64,000 nt of DNA from contig JAUJOQ010000008.1 of assembly GCA_030447725.1 (NCBI GenBank), forward strand, positions 50,475 to 114,474, given 5' to 3'. How positions within the stretch are numbered: the stretch's first letter is position 1; each line of letters starts with the position of its first letter. Of this stretch, positions 16,642 through 24,128 are shown in pieces. Made by a program: the position numbers and the translations under genes. Origin of the DNA: Thermoleophilaceae bacterium (GTDB taxonomy: Bacteria > Actinomycetota > Thermoleophilia > Solirubrobacterales > Thermoleophilaceae). The notes below the pieces were generated by a model that saw only the letters and a program-made list of their open reading frames with translations, had not been told where the DNA came from and ran no database searches.

Positions 16642-17940
16642 CTAGATCTCCTCCCGCGACCTGATCCGCTCGCCCAGCACGTCGACGTGCCGGGTGTGAT
16701 CAACGCCCTTCTGGGTCAGGATGTCACGGCTTTGGGGCAGCGGCTGCTTCTTGTTGCGCGCGGCGTGGTTGACCGACCCGCGGTACTGCAGCTTCTTGTA
16801 GAAGTAGGCGTTCACCTTGTCGACCGGATCGCGCTTGCCCTTCGCACGCCCCCAGCCGGTCGGGACGTTCTCGGCGTTGTCCCACATCGGCTCGCGGTTG
16901 CCGCTCTTCATCGACATCCGGCGCAAGCGGCGAATCCCGCCACCGTAGACCTTGGAGATGCCGCCGGAGATCGCCGAGCCCGGAGGCGCCTTGTAGAAGG
17001 GGCTGTACTTGTCCGGAAAGCCCGGCATCGTGCAGCCGATGCACGCGCCGCCGGCGACCATGCAGCCACCCATGTGGTTGACCGCGCCGCGCTCGACGAT
17101 GTTGCACTGCACAACCGGTCCCCAGCAGCCGATCTCCACCAGGCACTCGGTGTCGCCCGGCTCCTCGGCGAACACCCCCTCCTCGTAGTAGCCCGCCTTC
17201 GGGCAGTGACGGTGCACCGTCTGCTCGAACTGCCACGCGGGACGGCCGAGCTCGTCGAAGTCGGGCAGCGGCGCGATGCCCTCGAGGTACTGGAGCAGCT
17301 CGGCGAGCGCCTCGGTGAAGTTGTCGCCGACCGGGGCACAGCCCGGGACGTTGACCACCGGCACGCCGCGAGCGGAGCGGTAGTCCACTCCAAGGTAGTC
17401 CATCAGGCCCATCGAGCCGGTGATGTTGCCGGCCGCCGCGGGGATTCCCCCCCAGGTCGCGCACGTGCCGATCGCGACCGACGCCGCGGCGCCGGGAGCC
17501 AGCGCCCAGATCCAGTCGCTGGTCCGAAGCGGCTGCTCTGACGCCCGCGCCGAAGGCAGCGAGCGCGGCCAGTCCGAACCGACGCCGAGACCCGCAAACT
17601 GGCCCGCGCGCTCGAGGCTCTGGTCGTCGGGGATGGAGCCCTCGACCACCATCACGTACGGCGCACCGAGCGTACCTTCGGCCGCCTGGCGGTAGGGCTC
17701 CACGAAGTCCTGGCCGGAGTCATCGGCGAGCATCGGGTGGTGGAGCACCACCTGCGGCAGGGCGGGGATCCTGCCCAGCACCATGTCCTCCACCGACGGG
17801 GTGATCGCACCCAGCGTGGACACCGAGCAGCCGTCGCAGCTCATCCCCGCGAGCCAGAAGACGTGTACGACGCCCGTGGACTGGCCCCCCCGGGCCCCAC
17901 CGATGCCGCTTCCAAGTCGAGGCGCTGCCTCTCGAGCCAT
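16642..17940 (-). CDS. hhyS: [NiFe]-hydrogenase small subunit 2, group 1h type
   Basis: 432-aa Fe-S subunit paired with large subunit 2. It has GMSCDGCSVSTLG, GTCATWGGIPAA, NVPGCAPVGDN, HRHCPKAG, EIGCWGPVVQC and GGACIGCTMPGF, all matching copy 1. No Tat signal. The ATG at 17940 is preceded by GGGGAGGAGG, and this decides against an upstream ATG at 17958 that lies inside that site. It is transcribed divergently from hypC. The long identical stretches shared with copy 1 indicate a duplication within this lineage or gene conversion. Confidence 0.92.
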   Translation of the reverse strand: MAREAAPRLGSGIGGARGGQSTGVVHVFWLAGMSCDGCSVSTLGAITPSVEDMVLGRIPALPQVVLHHPMLADDSGQDFVEPYRQAAEGTLGAPYVMVVEGSIPDDQSLERAGQFAGLGVGSDWPRSLPSARASEQPLRTSDWIWALAPGAAASVAIGTCATWGGIPAAAGNITGSMGLMDYLGVDYRSARGVPVVNVPGCAPVGDNFTEALAELLQYLEGIAPLPDFDELGRPAWQFEQTVHRHCPKAGYYEEGVFAEEPGDTECLVEIGCWGPVVQCNIVERGAVNHMGGCMVAGGACIGCTMPGFPDKYSPFYKAPPGSAISGGISKVYGGGIRRLRRMSMKSGNREPMWDNAENVPTGWGRAKGKRDPVDKVNAYFYKKLQYRGSVNHAARNKKQPLPQSRDILTQKGVDHTRHVDVLGERIRSREEI

Positions 17941-18009
17941 CCGCTTCCTCCTCCCCACGACGCCGCTAAGTGCGCCGCTACCCTACTGGTCAGACCGCCA
18001 GCCCGGTAG

Positions 18010-18025
18010 GTGTACCATACACATA
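18010..18025. promoter_or_regulatory. shared promoter/operator element, copy 2
   Basis: GTGTACCATACACATA in the divergent region between small subunit 2 and hypC. It contains the perfect inverted repeat GTGTA-CCA-TACAC, a plausible dimeric regulator site, and aligns with the element at 14280-14295. Farther toward hypC, CGGCCA-G-TGGCCG (near 18097-18115) is another small palindrome. Confidence 0.45.
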
Positions 18026-18131
18026 GCGGGGAGGCAAAGGGGAGAATTGGCATGCACGGAGACTTCGTAGGCTACGCTCATAGCCCGGTTTCGAACGGGC
18101 GGCCAGTGGCCGCCGGGAGGATCATCTAGAT

Positions 18132-18410
18132 ATGTGCCTCGGCATTCCCGGCCAGATCGTCGAGCTGGTCGACTTTCATCATCACATCGCGAAGGCCGAG
18201 GTCTCCGGCGTACGGCGCAACGTGAACATCGGTCTGCTCACCGAGGGTCCCGACGCCGTGGGCGTGGGCGATTGGGTGCTGATCCACGTCGGCTTTGCGA
18301 TGTCGAAGATCGACGAGGAGGAGGCGCGGTCCACGCGCGAGTTCCTCATCTCTCTCGGAGAGCCCTTCGAGGCCGAGCTCGACGAGCTGGAGCAGAGCTC
18401 GATCGAATGA
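18132..18410 (+). CDS. hypC: hydrogenase maturation factor HypC
   Basis: Small chaperone (92 aa) that with HypD carries the Fe(CN)2CO unit to the large subunit. The N-terminus MCLGIPGQIVEL has the essential Cys2. The rest fits the family: VSGVRRNVNIGLL, then VGVGDWVLIHVGFAMSKI. GGGAGGATC lies upstream of the ATG. First gene of hypC-SIS-hypD-hypE; its stop overlaps the next start (ATGA). Confidence 0.96.
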   Translation: MCLGIPGQIVELVDFHHHIAKAEVSGVRRNVNIGLLTEGPDAVGVGDWVLIHVGFAMSKIDEEEARSTREFLISLGEPFEAELDELEQSSIE

Positions 18411-19798
18411 GCGCCCCGCCGGCCACGAGCGACCGCGCCATCGCCGGCCAGGACCGTCTCGCCTCGAGTGTCACCGACCGCGAGCGCGCGCTGGCGGTCT
18501 TCTTCGAGCACGAGCAGGCACAGCTCGCGCGCGCCTGCCATGAGCTGGCGCGGACCTTCGCGCGCGGCGGCACGCTCGTCGCCTTCGGCACCGGCGCCGC
18601 CGCCACCGACGCGGCCCACGTCGCGGTCGAGTTCATGCACCCCGTGATAGTGGGCAAGCGGGCGCTGCCGGCGCTCGCGCTCACCAATGACGCCACCGGC
18701 GCGGCACGCGGCAGCCGGCTGGCGGGCGCGGGCGACATCGCCATTGCGATCGCGCACGGACCGCCGGACCCGGCGGTCGAGCGCTTCCTCGACGGCGCGC
18801 GCGGGCGCGGAGCGGTCACGGTCGCCTTCGGGGCCGCCGGCTCGATGCCCACGGCCGACCACGGCTTCCCGGTGGCCAGCGAGGATCCCGAGATCGTGCA
18901 GGAGGTGCACGAGACCGCCTACCACGTTCTGTGGGAGCTCGTGCACGTGTTCTTCGAGCAGCCGGGGCTGCTCGACGAGGCGTGCATCACCTGCGGCGAC
19001 GTGGCCGTGGAGGCCACCGTGGCGGCCGTGCGCGGTGCGACGGCGATCGTCGAGCGCGACGGCGCGCGCGAGGAGGTTGCCGTCGAGCTCGTCGAGGATG
19101 TCCGCGAGGGGGACGTGCTGCTCTGCCACGCCGGCGTCGCGCTCGAGCGGCTGGCCGCGGGTGAGGGCGAGGCGCAGGGCGACGACCCGAGCGGCTTTCT
19201 CTACCCCTTCATGTCCTCCGCTGCGCCGGCGGACCTCGACGCGGTGCTCGCAGACGTGGGCGCGTCGAGCGTACGGAAGGCGCGCGACGCGATCGAGCTG
19301 CGGGGCAGCATCGACCTCGACGCCGTCCGTGCGTGCGCCGCGGCGGTGCGCGAGCGTCTTGACCGCGGCGGCCGGCTGATCGCGTTCGGCAACGGCGGCT
19401 CCTCGACCGACGCCCAGGATCTCGCCTCGGACGCGCTGGCGCGCGGCTGGCCGGCGCTGGCGCTGAACGACGACGTGGCGACGATAACCGCGGTGGGCAA
19501 CGACGTCGGCTTTCAGAACGTCTTCTCGCGCCAGCTGATCCCGCTCGCGCGGCCCGCCGACGTGGCGGTCGCGATCACCACCAGCGGCTCGTCGGCGAAC
19601 GCGCTTGCGGGTCTGGAGGAGGCTCACCGGCGGACGCTGCTCACGATCGGAATCGCCGGCTACGACGGCGGCCGGCTGGCCGAGCTCGACTGGCTTGACC
19701 ACCTGTTCGTGGTGGGCAGCGACTACATCCCGCGCCTGCAGGAGGCGCACGCGACCATCTATCACCTGATTCTCGAAGCGATTGGAGAGGCACCATGA
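18407..19798 (+). CDS. SIS - HypC-like - SIS fusion protein
   Basis: 463-aa protein with three parts. Residues about 20-185 are a sugar-isomerase (SIS, GmhA-like) domain (LVAFGTGAAATDAAHVAVEF). Residues about 190-245 resemble a HypC/HupF-type domain: ACITCGDVAVEATVAAV through VREGDVLLCHAGVALERL. Residues about 290-460 form a second SIS domain (LIAFGNGGSSTDAQDLASDA, ITTSGSSANALAGLEEA). SIS proteins are common in actinobacterial hydrogenase operons, but their role is unknown. Insertion of a HypC-like module hints at a direct part in Fe-ligand delivery. It overlaps hypC and hypD by 4 nt each. The ORF runs far upstream in frame, but the overlap and hypC decide the start. Confidence 0.85.
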   Translation: MSAPPATSDRAIAGQDRLASSVTDRERALAVFFEHEQAQLARACHELARTFARGGTLVAFGTGAAATDAAHVAVEFMHPVIVGKRALPALALTNDATGAARGSRLAGAGDIAIAIAHGPPDPAVERFLDGARGRGAVTVAFGAAGSMPTADHGFPVASEDPEIVQEVHETAYHVLWELVHVFFEQPGLLDEACITCGDVAVEATVAAVRGATAIVERDGAREEVAVELVEDVREGDVLLCHAGVALERLAAGEGEAQGDDPSGFLYPFMSSAAPADLDAVLADVGASSVRKARDAIELRGSIDLDAVRACAAAVRERLDRGGRLIAFGNGGSSTDAQDLASDALARGWPALALNDDVATITAVGNDVGFQNVFSRQLIPLARPADVAVAITTSGSSANALAGLEEAHRRTLLTIGIAGYDGGRLAELDWLDHLFVVGSDYIPRLQEAHATIYHLILEAIGEAP

Positions 19799-20934
19799 GC
19801 ATGCGATTCGTCGACGAGTACCGCTCCGGAGAGGTGGCCAAGCGCCTCGCCGCGGAGATCGAGGAGCTGGCCGAGCCCGGCCGCCACTACAAGGTGATGG
19901 AGGTATGCGGCGGGCACACGCACTCGATCTACCAGCACGGTGTGGAGGACCTCCTGCCGCCGGAGGTGGAGCTGGTGCACGGTCCCGGCTGCCCGGTGTG
20001 CGTGATCCCGATGGGGCGCCAGGACGACGCGATCGCGATCGCCGAGCGACCGGAGGTGATCTTCACCACCTTCGGGGACATGATGCGGGTGCCGGCGTCG
20101 AACGGGTCGCTGCTAGACGCCAAGTCGCGTGGCGCCGACGTGCGGATGGTGTACTCGCCGCTCGACGCGCTCAAGATCGCGCGGGACAACCCCGACCGCC
20201 AGGTGGTGTTCTTCGCTATCGGCTTCGAGACCACGACGCCCTCGACCGCAATCACGCTGCTGCGCGCTCGCGCGGAGGGGATCCGCAACTTCTCCCTGTT
20301 CGCCAACCACGTGACGATCATCCCGGCGATCCGCGCGATTCTCGACTCGCCCGACCTTCGTCTGGACGGCTTCATCGGCCCCGGCCACGTGGCCACCGTG
20401 ATCGGCACGCGCCCGTTCCGGTTCATCGCGCGAGACTGGCAGCGCCCGGTGGTGGTGTCGGGCTTCGAGCCGCTCGACGTGCTCCAGGGCGTGCACATGG
20501 TGCTCTCCCAGTTGCGCGATGGACGCTACGAGATCGAGAACCAGTACAGCCGCGTGGTCCGCGACGCCGGCAATCCGGCGGCGATGAAGGCGATCGGCGA
20601 GACGATGGAGCTGCGCACCACCTTCGAGTGGCGCGGGCTTGGCTTCATCTCCCAGAGCGCGCTGAAGCTGCGGCCGGAGTTCGCCGACTGGGATGCCGAG
20701 GTGCTCTACGAGGTGCCCGGCGTGCGGGTGGCCGACCCCAAGGCGTGCCAGTGCGGCGAGGTGCTCAAGGGCGTGATCAAGCCCTGGGAGTGCAAGGTCT
20801 TCGGCACCGCTTGTACGCCGGAGCATCCGATCGGCACCTGCATGGTCTCCAGCGAGGGGGCGTGCGCCGCGTACTACAACTACGGCCGCCACGCCGGCAG
20901 GCGGCGGCGCGAGGAGGCGCCTGTCCCCGCGTGA
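19795..20934 (+). CDS. hypD: hydrogenase maturation protein HypD
   Basis: Fe-S scaffold on which the iron receives CN and CO ligands, 379 aa. Conserved motifs: MEVCGGHTHSIY, HGPGCPVCV, GFETTTPSTA and GFIGPGHVATVIG. The C-terminal cluster-binding cysteines are CQCGEVLKG, WECKVFGTACTPEHP and GTCMVSSEGAC. The start ATG overlaps the SIS gene stop; the next gene, hypE, starts with a GTGA overlap. It appears complete and functional. Confidence 0.96.
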   Translation: MSMRFVDEYRSGEVAKRLAAEIEELAEPGRHYKVMEVCGGHTHSIYQHGVEDLLPPEVELVHGPGCPVCVIPMGRQDDAIAIAERPEVIFTTFGDMMRVPASNGSLLDAKSRGADVRMVYSPLDALKIARDNPDRQVVFFAIGFETTTPSTAITLLRARAEGIRNFSLFANHVTIIPAIRAILDSPDLRLDGFIGPGHVATVIGTRPFRFIARDWQRPVVVSGFEPLDVLQGVHMVLSQLRDGRYEIENQYSRVVRDAGNPAAMKAIGETMELRTTFEWRGLGFISQSALKLRPEFADWDAEVLYEVPGVRVADPKACQCGEVLKGVIKPWECKVFGTACTPEHPIGTCMVSSEGACAAYYNYGRHAGRRRREEAPVPA

Positions 20935-22037
20935 GCGACCGGCCGGCGCGCACCGAGGAGGAGGTGCTCGACGCGATCGAGCGCCGCCGCCGGCGCCCGG
21001 TGCGCAAGCTGCTCGACGACCGGATCACGCTGTCCCACGGGGCCGGGGGCAAGGCGAGCCGCACCCTCGTCGAGGCGCTCTTCCTTGCCGAGCTGCGCAA
21101 CCCGCTGCTCGAGGCGCTTGGCGACAGCGCGGTCTTCCAAGCGAGCTCAAACGGCGCCGCCGGACCCCGCCTCGCGTTCTCGACGGACTCCTCCGTCGTG
21201 AAGCCGCTGTTCTTCCCCGGCGGGAACATCGGGGAGCTGGCCGTGAACGGGACCGTCAACGACATCGCGATGTCCGGCGCCCGGCCGCTGGTGCTGTCGG
21301 CGGGGTTCATCCTCGAGGAGGGCTTCCCCGTTGCGGACCTCCAGCGGGTGGTCGCCTCGATGGCCGCCGCTGCCCGCGTGGCAGGCGTGGCGGTCGTGAC
21401 CGGGGACACCAAGGTCGTAGAGCGCGGCAAGGCAGATGGCATGTACATCAACACCGCCGGGATAGGGGTGATGGAGCGCGACCTCGACCTCTCCCCCGCC
21501 GCTGTGCGCGCCGGCGACCGCGTGCTCGTGTCGGGAACCATCGGCGACCACGGCACCGCCGTCATGATTGCGCGCGGCGACCTCGAGCTCGAGGTCGACC
21601 TCGAGAGCGATACCGCCCCGCTGGCCGAGATCACCGCCGTCCTACTCGACGCCGTCGGCGACGACGTGCGCTGCCTGCGCGACCCCACCCGTGGCGGGCT
21701 CGCGACCGTGCTCGCCGAGCTCGCCCTCGAGACGGAGCTCAGCATCATGATCGACGAGCCCTCGCTGCCGATCGCGCCCGCCGTGCACGGCGCCTGCGAG
21801 ATCCTCGGCCTCTATCCCCTGTACATCGCCAACGAGGGCAAGCTCGCCGCGATCGTCGCCCCCGAGGCCGCCGAAACGGCCCTTGCCGCGCTGCGTTCCC
21901 ATCCCCTCGGCCGGGACGCCGCGATCGTCGCCGAGGTCCGCGAAGAACCGCCCGGCCTCGTGCTGCTGCGCACCGGGATCGGCGGCAGCCGCGTGGTCGA
22001 CATGCTGGCCGGGGACCCGCTGCCGCGGATCTGCTGA
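20931..22037 (+). CDS. hypE: carbamoyl-dehydratase HypE
   Basis: Converts the thiocarbamate made by HypF on its C-terminal cysteine to thiocyanate, donating CN to HypC/D. 368 aa. The ATP-binding N-terminus has LSHGAGGKASRTLVE. Family motifs include STDSSVVKPLFFPGGNIG, VNGTVNDIAMSGA and RDPTRGGLATVLAE, and the end PRIC carries the essential terminal cysteine. GTG start overlapping hypD. The in-frame ORF extends back across hypD but that is not coding. Confidence 0.96.
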   Translation: MSDRPARTEEEVLDAIERRRRRPVRKLLDDRITLSHGAGGKASRTLVEALFLAELRNPLLEALGDSAVFQASSNGAAGPRLAFSTDSSVVKPLFFPGGNIGELAVNGTVNDIAMSGARPLVLSAGFILEEGFPVADLQRVVASMAAAARVAGVAVVTGDTKVVERGKADGMYINTAGIGVMERDLDLSPAAVRAGDRVLVSGTIGDHGTAVMIARGDLELEVDLESDTAPLAEITAVLLDAVGDDVRCLRDPTRGGLATVLAELALETELSIMIDEPSLPIAPAVHGACEILGLYPLYIANEGKLAAIVAPEAAETALAALRSHPLGRDAAIVAEVREEPPGLVLLRTGIGGSRVVDMLAGDPLPRIC

Positions 22038-22041
22038 GCCC

Positions 22042-23076
22042 GTGGCCGCCGGGCCGCTGCGCCTCAGCGTGCTCGACCAGTCCCCGATAGCCGAGGGGTC
22101 GACCGGGGCGCAGGCGCTCGAGCGCACGCTCGATCTCGCCGGGCTGGCCGATCGGCTCGGCTATCACCGCTTCTGGGTAGCCGAGCACCACGGGACGCCG
22201 ACGCTCGCCGGCGCGGCGCCCGAGGCCCTTATCGGCCCGATCGCAGCGACCACCGCGAGGATCCGCGTCGGCAGCGGCGGCGTGATGCTCCACCACTACA
22301 GCCCGCGCAAGGTGGCGGAGACCTTCAGCGTGCTTGGCGGACTGTTCAGCGGCCGGATCGATCTCGGCCTCGGCCGCGGCGCAGACGCCAACCCGGTCAC
22401 CACCCACGCGCTGCAACGCGACCGGCGCGTGGCCGAGCCCCAGGACTACCCCGACCAGCTCGCCGAGCTGGTCGCATACCTCGACGATCGCCCGCCTCCA
22501 GATCGGCGCTTCGCCGGCCTCGCGCCACTGCCCGGGCTGCCGGGGCGTCCCCAGCCGTGGCTGCTGGGCTCGTCGCTCGAGAGCGCGGTCTGGGCCGGGC
22601 AGCTCGGCCTCCCCTACGCCTTCGGGGACTTCATCAACCCGGCGGGCGCCGCGATAGCCCGCCTCTATCGCGACAGCTTCGTGGGCTCCGAGCGCCTGTC
22701 CGCCCCACTGGTCGCCGTGTGCGTGGCGGCCATCTGCGCCGACTCCGACGAGCAGGCGCAGCGCCTGGCGGCCAGCGTCCGGATGTGCGCGCGGATGTCG
22801 CACCTCGGGACGCCGATTCCGGTGCCGCCGGTCGAGCCGGCGCTGCGCTTCCTGGAGGAGACCGAGGAGCCCGCGACGCTCTCGCCGCGGCGGATGGTGC
22901 TCGGCTCGCCCGCGACCGTGCGCGCCGGCCTGGAGGCGGTGGCGGCCGAGTACGGCGCGGGCGAAGTGCTCGTCGTGACGGTCACCAACTCCCACGCCGC
23001 CCGGACGCGCAGCTACGAGCTGATCGCCGATGCGTTCGAGCAGTGGTCCGGCGAGCGGGTCGCGCAGACCGCCTGA
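22042..23076 (+). CDS. LLM-class flavin-dependent oxidoreductase
   Basis: 344-aa bacterial luciferase-like monooxygenase family protein: LSVLDQSPIAEGSTG, FWVAEHHGTPTLAG and RIRVGSGGVMLHHYSPRKVAE are typical of the TIGR03558-type group. It binds FMN or F420; which one cannot be told here. It follows hypE by 4 nt, so is likely in the hyp transcript, although no hydrogenase link is established for the family. It is convergent with the merR gene. The GTG start is chosen from domain alignment. Confidence 0.85.
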   Translation: MAAGPLRLSVLDQSPIAEGSTGAQALERTLDLAGLADRLGYHRFWVAEHHGTPTLAGAAPEALIGPIAATTARIRVGSGGVMLHHYSPRKVAETFSVLGGLFSGRIDLGLGRGADANPVTTHALQRDRRVAEPQDYPDQLAELVAYLDDRPPPDRRFAGLAPLPGLPGRPQPWLLGSSLESAVWAGQLGLPYAFGDFINPAGAAIARLYRDSFVGSERLSAPLVAVCVAAICADSDEQAQRLAASVRMCARMSHLGTPIPVPPVEPALRFLEETEEPATLSPRRMVLGSPATVRAGLEAVAAEYGAGEVLVVTVTNSHAARTRSYELIADAFEQWSGERVAQTA

Positions 23077-23080
23077 GGCC

Positions 23081-23536
23081 TCAGGCGCTGCGTTGGCTCT
23101 CGGCGGGCACTGCGTCGTCCGCGGGCGCCGTCTCCTGCAAGCAGCCGCAGAAGACCTCATGACTGCTGCATCCGCAGCCACTGCTCCCACCTGCCCGGAA
23201 GGAGACCAGCCGCTCGCGGAAGGTGCCGAGCTCGGCCACCTGTGCGTCGATCGCCGCAATCTTCTCGTCCAGCAGGCGCTCGACCTCGGGGACGACGGCC
23301 GAGCACGAGCCCCGCTCGGCGACCGCGATCAGCTGACGGATCTGCTCGAGTGAGAAGCCGAGCATCTTGGCCCGGCGGACGAAGCGCAGCCTGCCCTCCT
23401 CCTCCGGCCCGTAGACGCGGTATCCGGCAGGAGTCCTCGGCGGGCAGACCAAGCCGATGCGATCGTAGTAGCGCAATGTGCGGCTCGGGAGCCCGACGCG
23501 GGCGGCGGTGTCCTTCACTGTATGTGTCACGCACAT
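23081..23536 (-). CDS. MerR-family metal-responsive regulator with Cys-rich tail
   Basis: 151-aa MerR-type activator. The N-terminal winged helix reads TAARVGLPSRTLRYYDRIGL and VCPPRTPAGYRVYG. A dimerisation helix follows, with GSCSAVVPE supplying a Cys at its base. The C-terminus SGCGCSSHEVFCGCLQ is rich in Cys and His, as in regulators that bind soft or borderline metals such as Zn, Cd, Hg, Cu or Ni. The predicted transcription start falls close to the ATG, so translation may be leaderless from the GTG at codon 3 or start later. Its own promoter has the 19-bp spacer typical of the family. Nickel or selenium-related signals are conceivable given the neighbours but unproven. Confidence 0.85.
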   Translation of the reverse strand: MCVTHTVKDTAARVGLPSRTLRYYDRIGLVCPPRTPAGYRVYGPEEEGRLRFVRRAKMLGFSLEQIRQLIAVAERGSCSAVVPEVERLLDEKIAAIDAQVAELGTFRERLVSFRAGGSSGCGCSSHEVFCGCLQETAPADDAVPAESQRSA

Positions 23537-23538
23537 AC

Positions 23539-23569
23539 AGCATAAGCCTGCTACCTGGTGTCAGGTCAA
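23539..23569 (-). promoter_or_regulatory. MerR-type promoter with 19-bp spacer and operator
   Basis: On the minus strand: -35 TTGACC, exactly 19 bp, -10 TATGCT. The spacer contains the perfect inverted repeat ACCTG-ACAC-CAGGT (23553-23566). An overlong spacer with a dyad between the hexamers is the hallmark of MerR-activated promoters, so the gene is probably autoregulated. Confidence 0.8.
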
Positions 23570-23629
23570 GCGACTACTGCCGCCGGCGGCACGAAGCGTG
23601 GCCCGGGCGGCACGGAGCATGGGCTCAAC

Positions 23630-24115
23630 TCAACCACCCGGCGCAAGGCGGGCGACCTCGTCCTCGCTCATCCCAAGCTCCCTGAGCCCGGTGAGAATTG
23701 CGTTCGCGTCGGCGGGGGGAAGCTTGGGCAGTAGATGGGGCAGCACCTCGACGGCCAGCTGGGTCGGCGGCCATCCCCGTCGCTCGAGCTCTTCCACCAC
23801 GAGCCGGATCTGCCCCCGATCCATTGCTGGAAGATGGCGGTCCAGCCAGGCGGTCGAGACCTCATCAGGCACGGAGACTCCACGCGCCTCCCCGGCTGGC
23901 AGGCCGGCCCCCGCCGGCTCTGAGAGGGGTGGCATGTAGGGCAGGATCCGCTCGGCCACCTCGGCTTCGGTCCACCCCCTGCTGCGCATGGTACGAAGGA
24001 GCGCCCTCGCCTCAGAGGCGGACGCCGATGGAAGCGTCCGGCGGATCCAGCCGTGGGTGAAGCTGGGCGGGTACTCCCCCGGCGGCGGCCTGGTGCTGCG
24101 CCGCCGGAATCTCAC
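23630..24115 (-). CDS. hypothetical protein with three short helical repeats
   Basis: 161-aa protein of unknown function. Three related segments recur: LRTMRSRGWTEAEVAERILP, VEELERRGWPPTQLAVEVLP and LTGLRELGMSEDEVARLAP. Each looks like a helix-Gly-helix unit of 25-30 residues, possibly a small protein-protein interaction module. The GTG at 24115, just after the stop of the CooC-type gene, is taken as start, though the ribosome-binding site is weak. Co-transcription with the CooC-type gene is likely. Confidence 0.6.
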   Translation of the reverse strand: MRFRRRSTRPPPGEYPPSFTHGWIRRTLPSASASEARALLRTMRSRGWTEAEVAERILPYMPPLSEPAGAGLPAGEARGVSVPDEVSTAWLDRHLPAMDRGQIRLVVEELERRGWPPTQLAVEVLPHLLPKLPPADANAILTGLRELGMSEDEVARLAPGG

Positions 24116-24128
24116 CTGCGCCGGTCGC

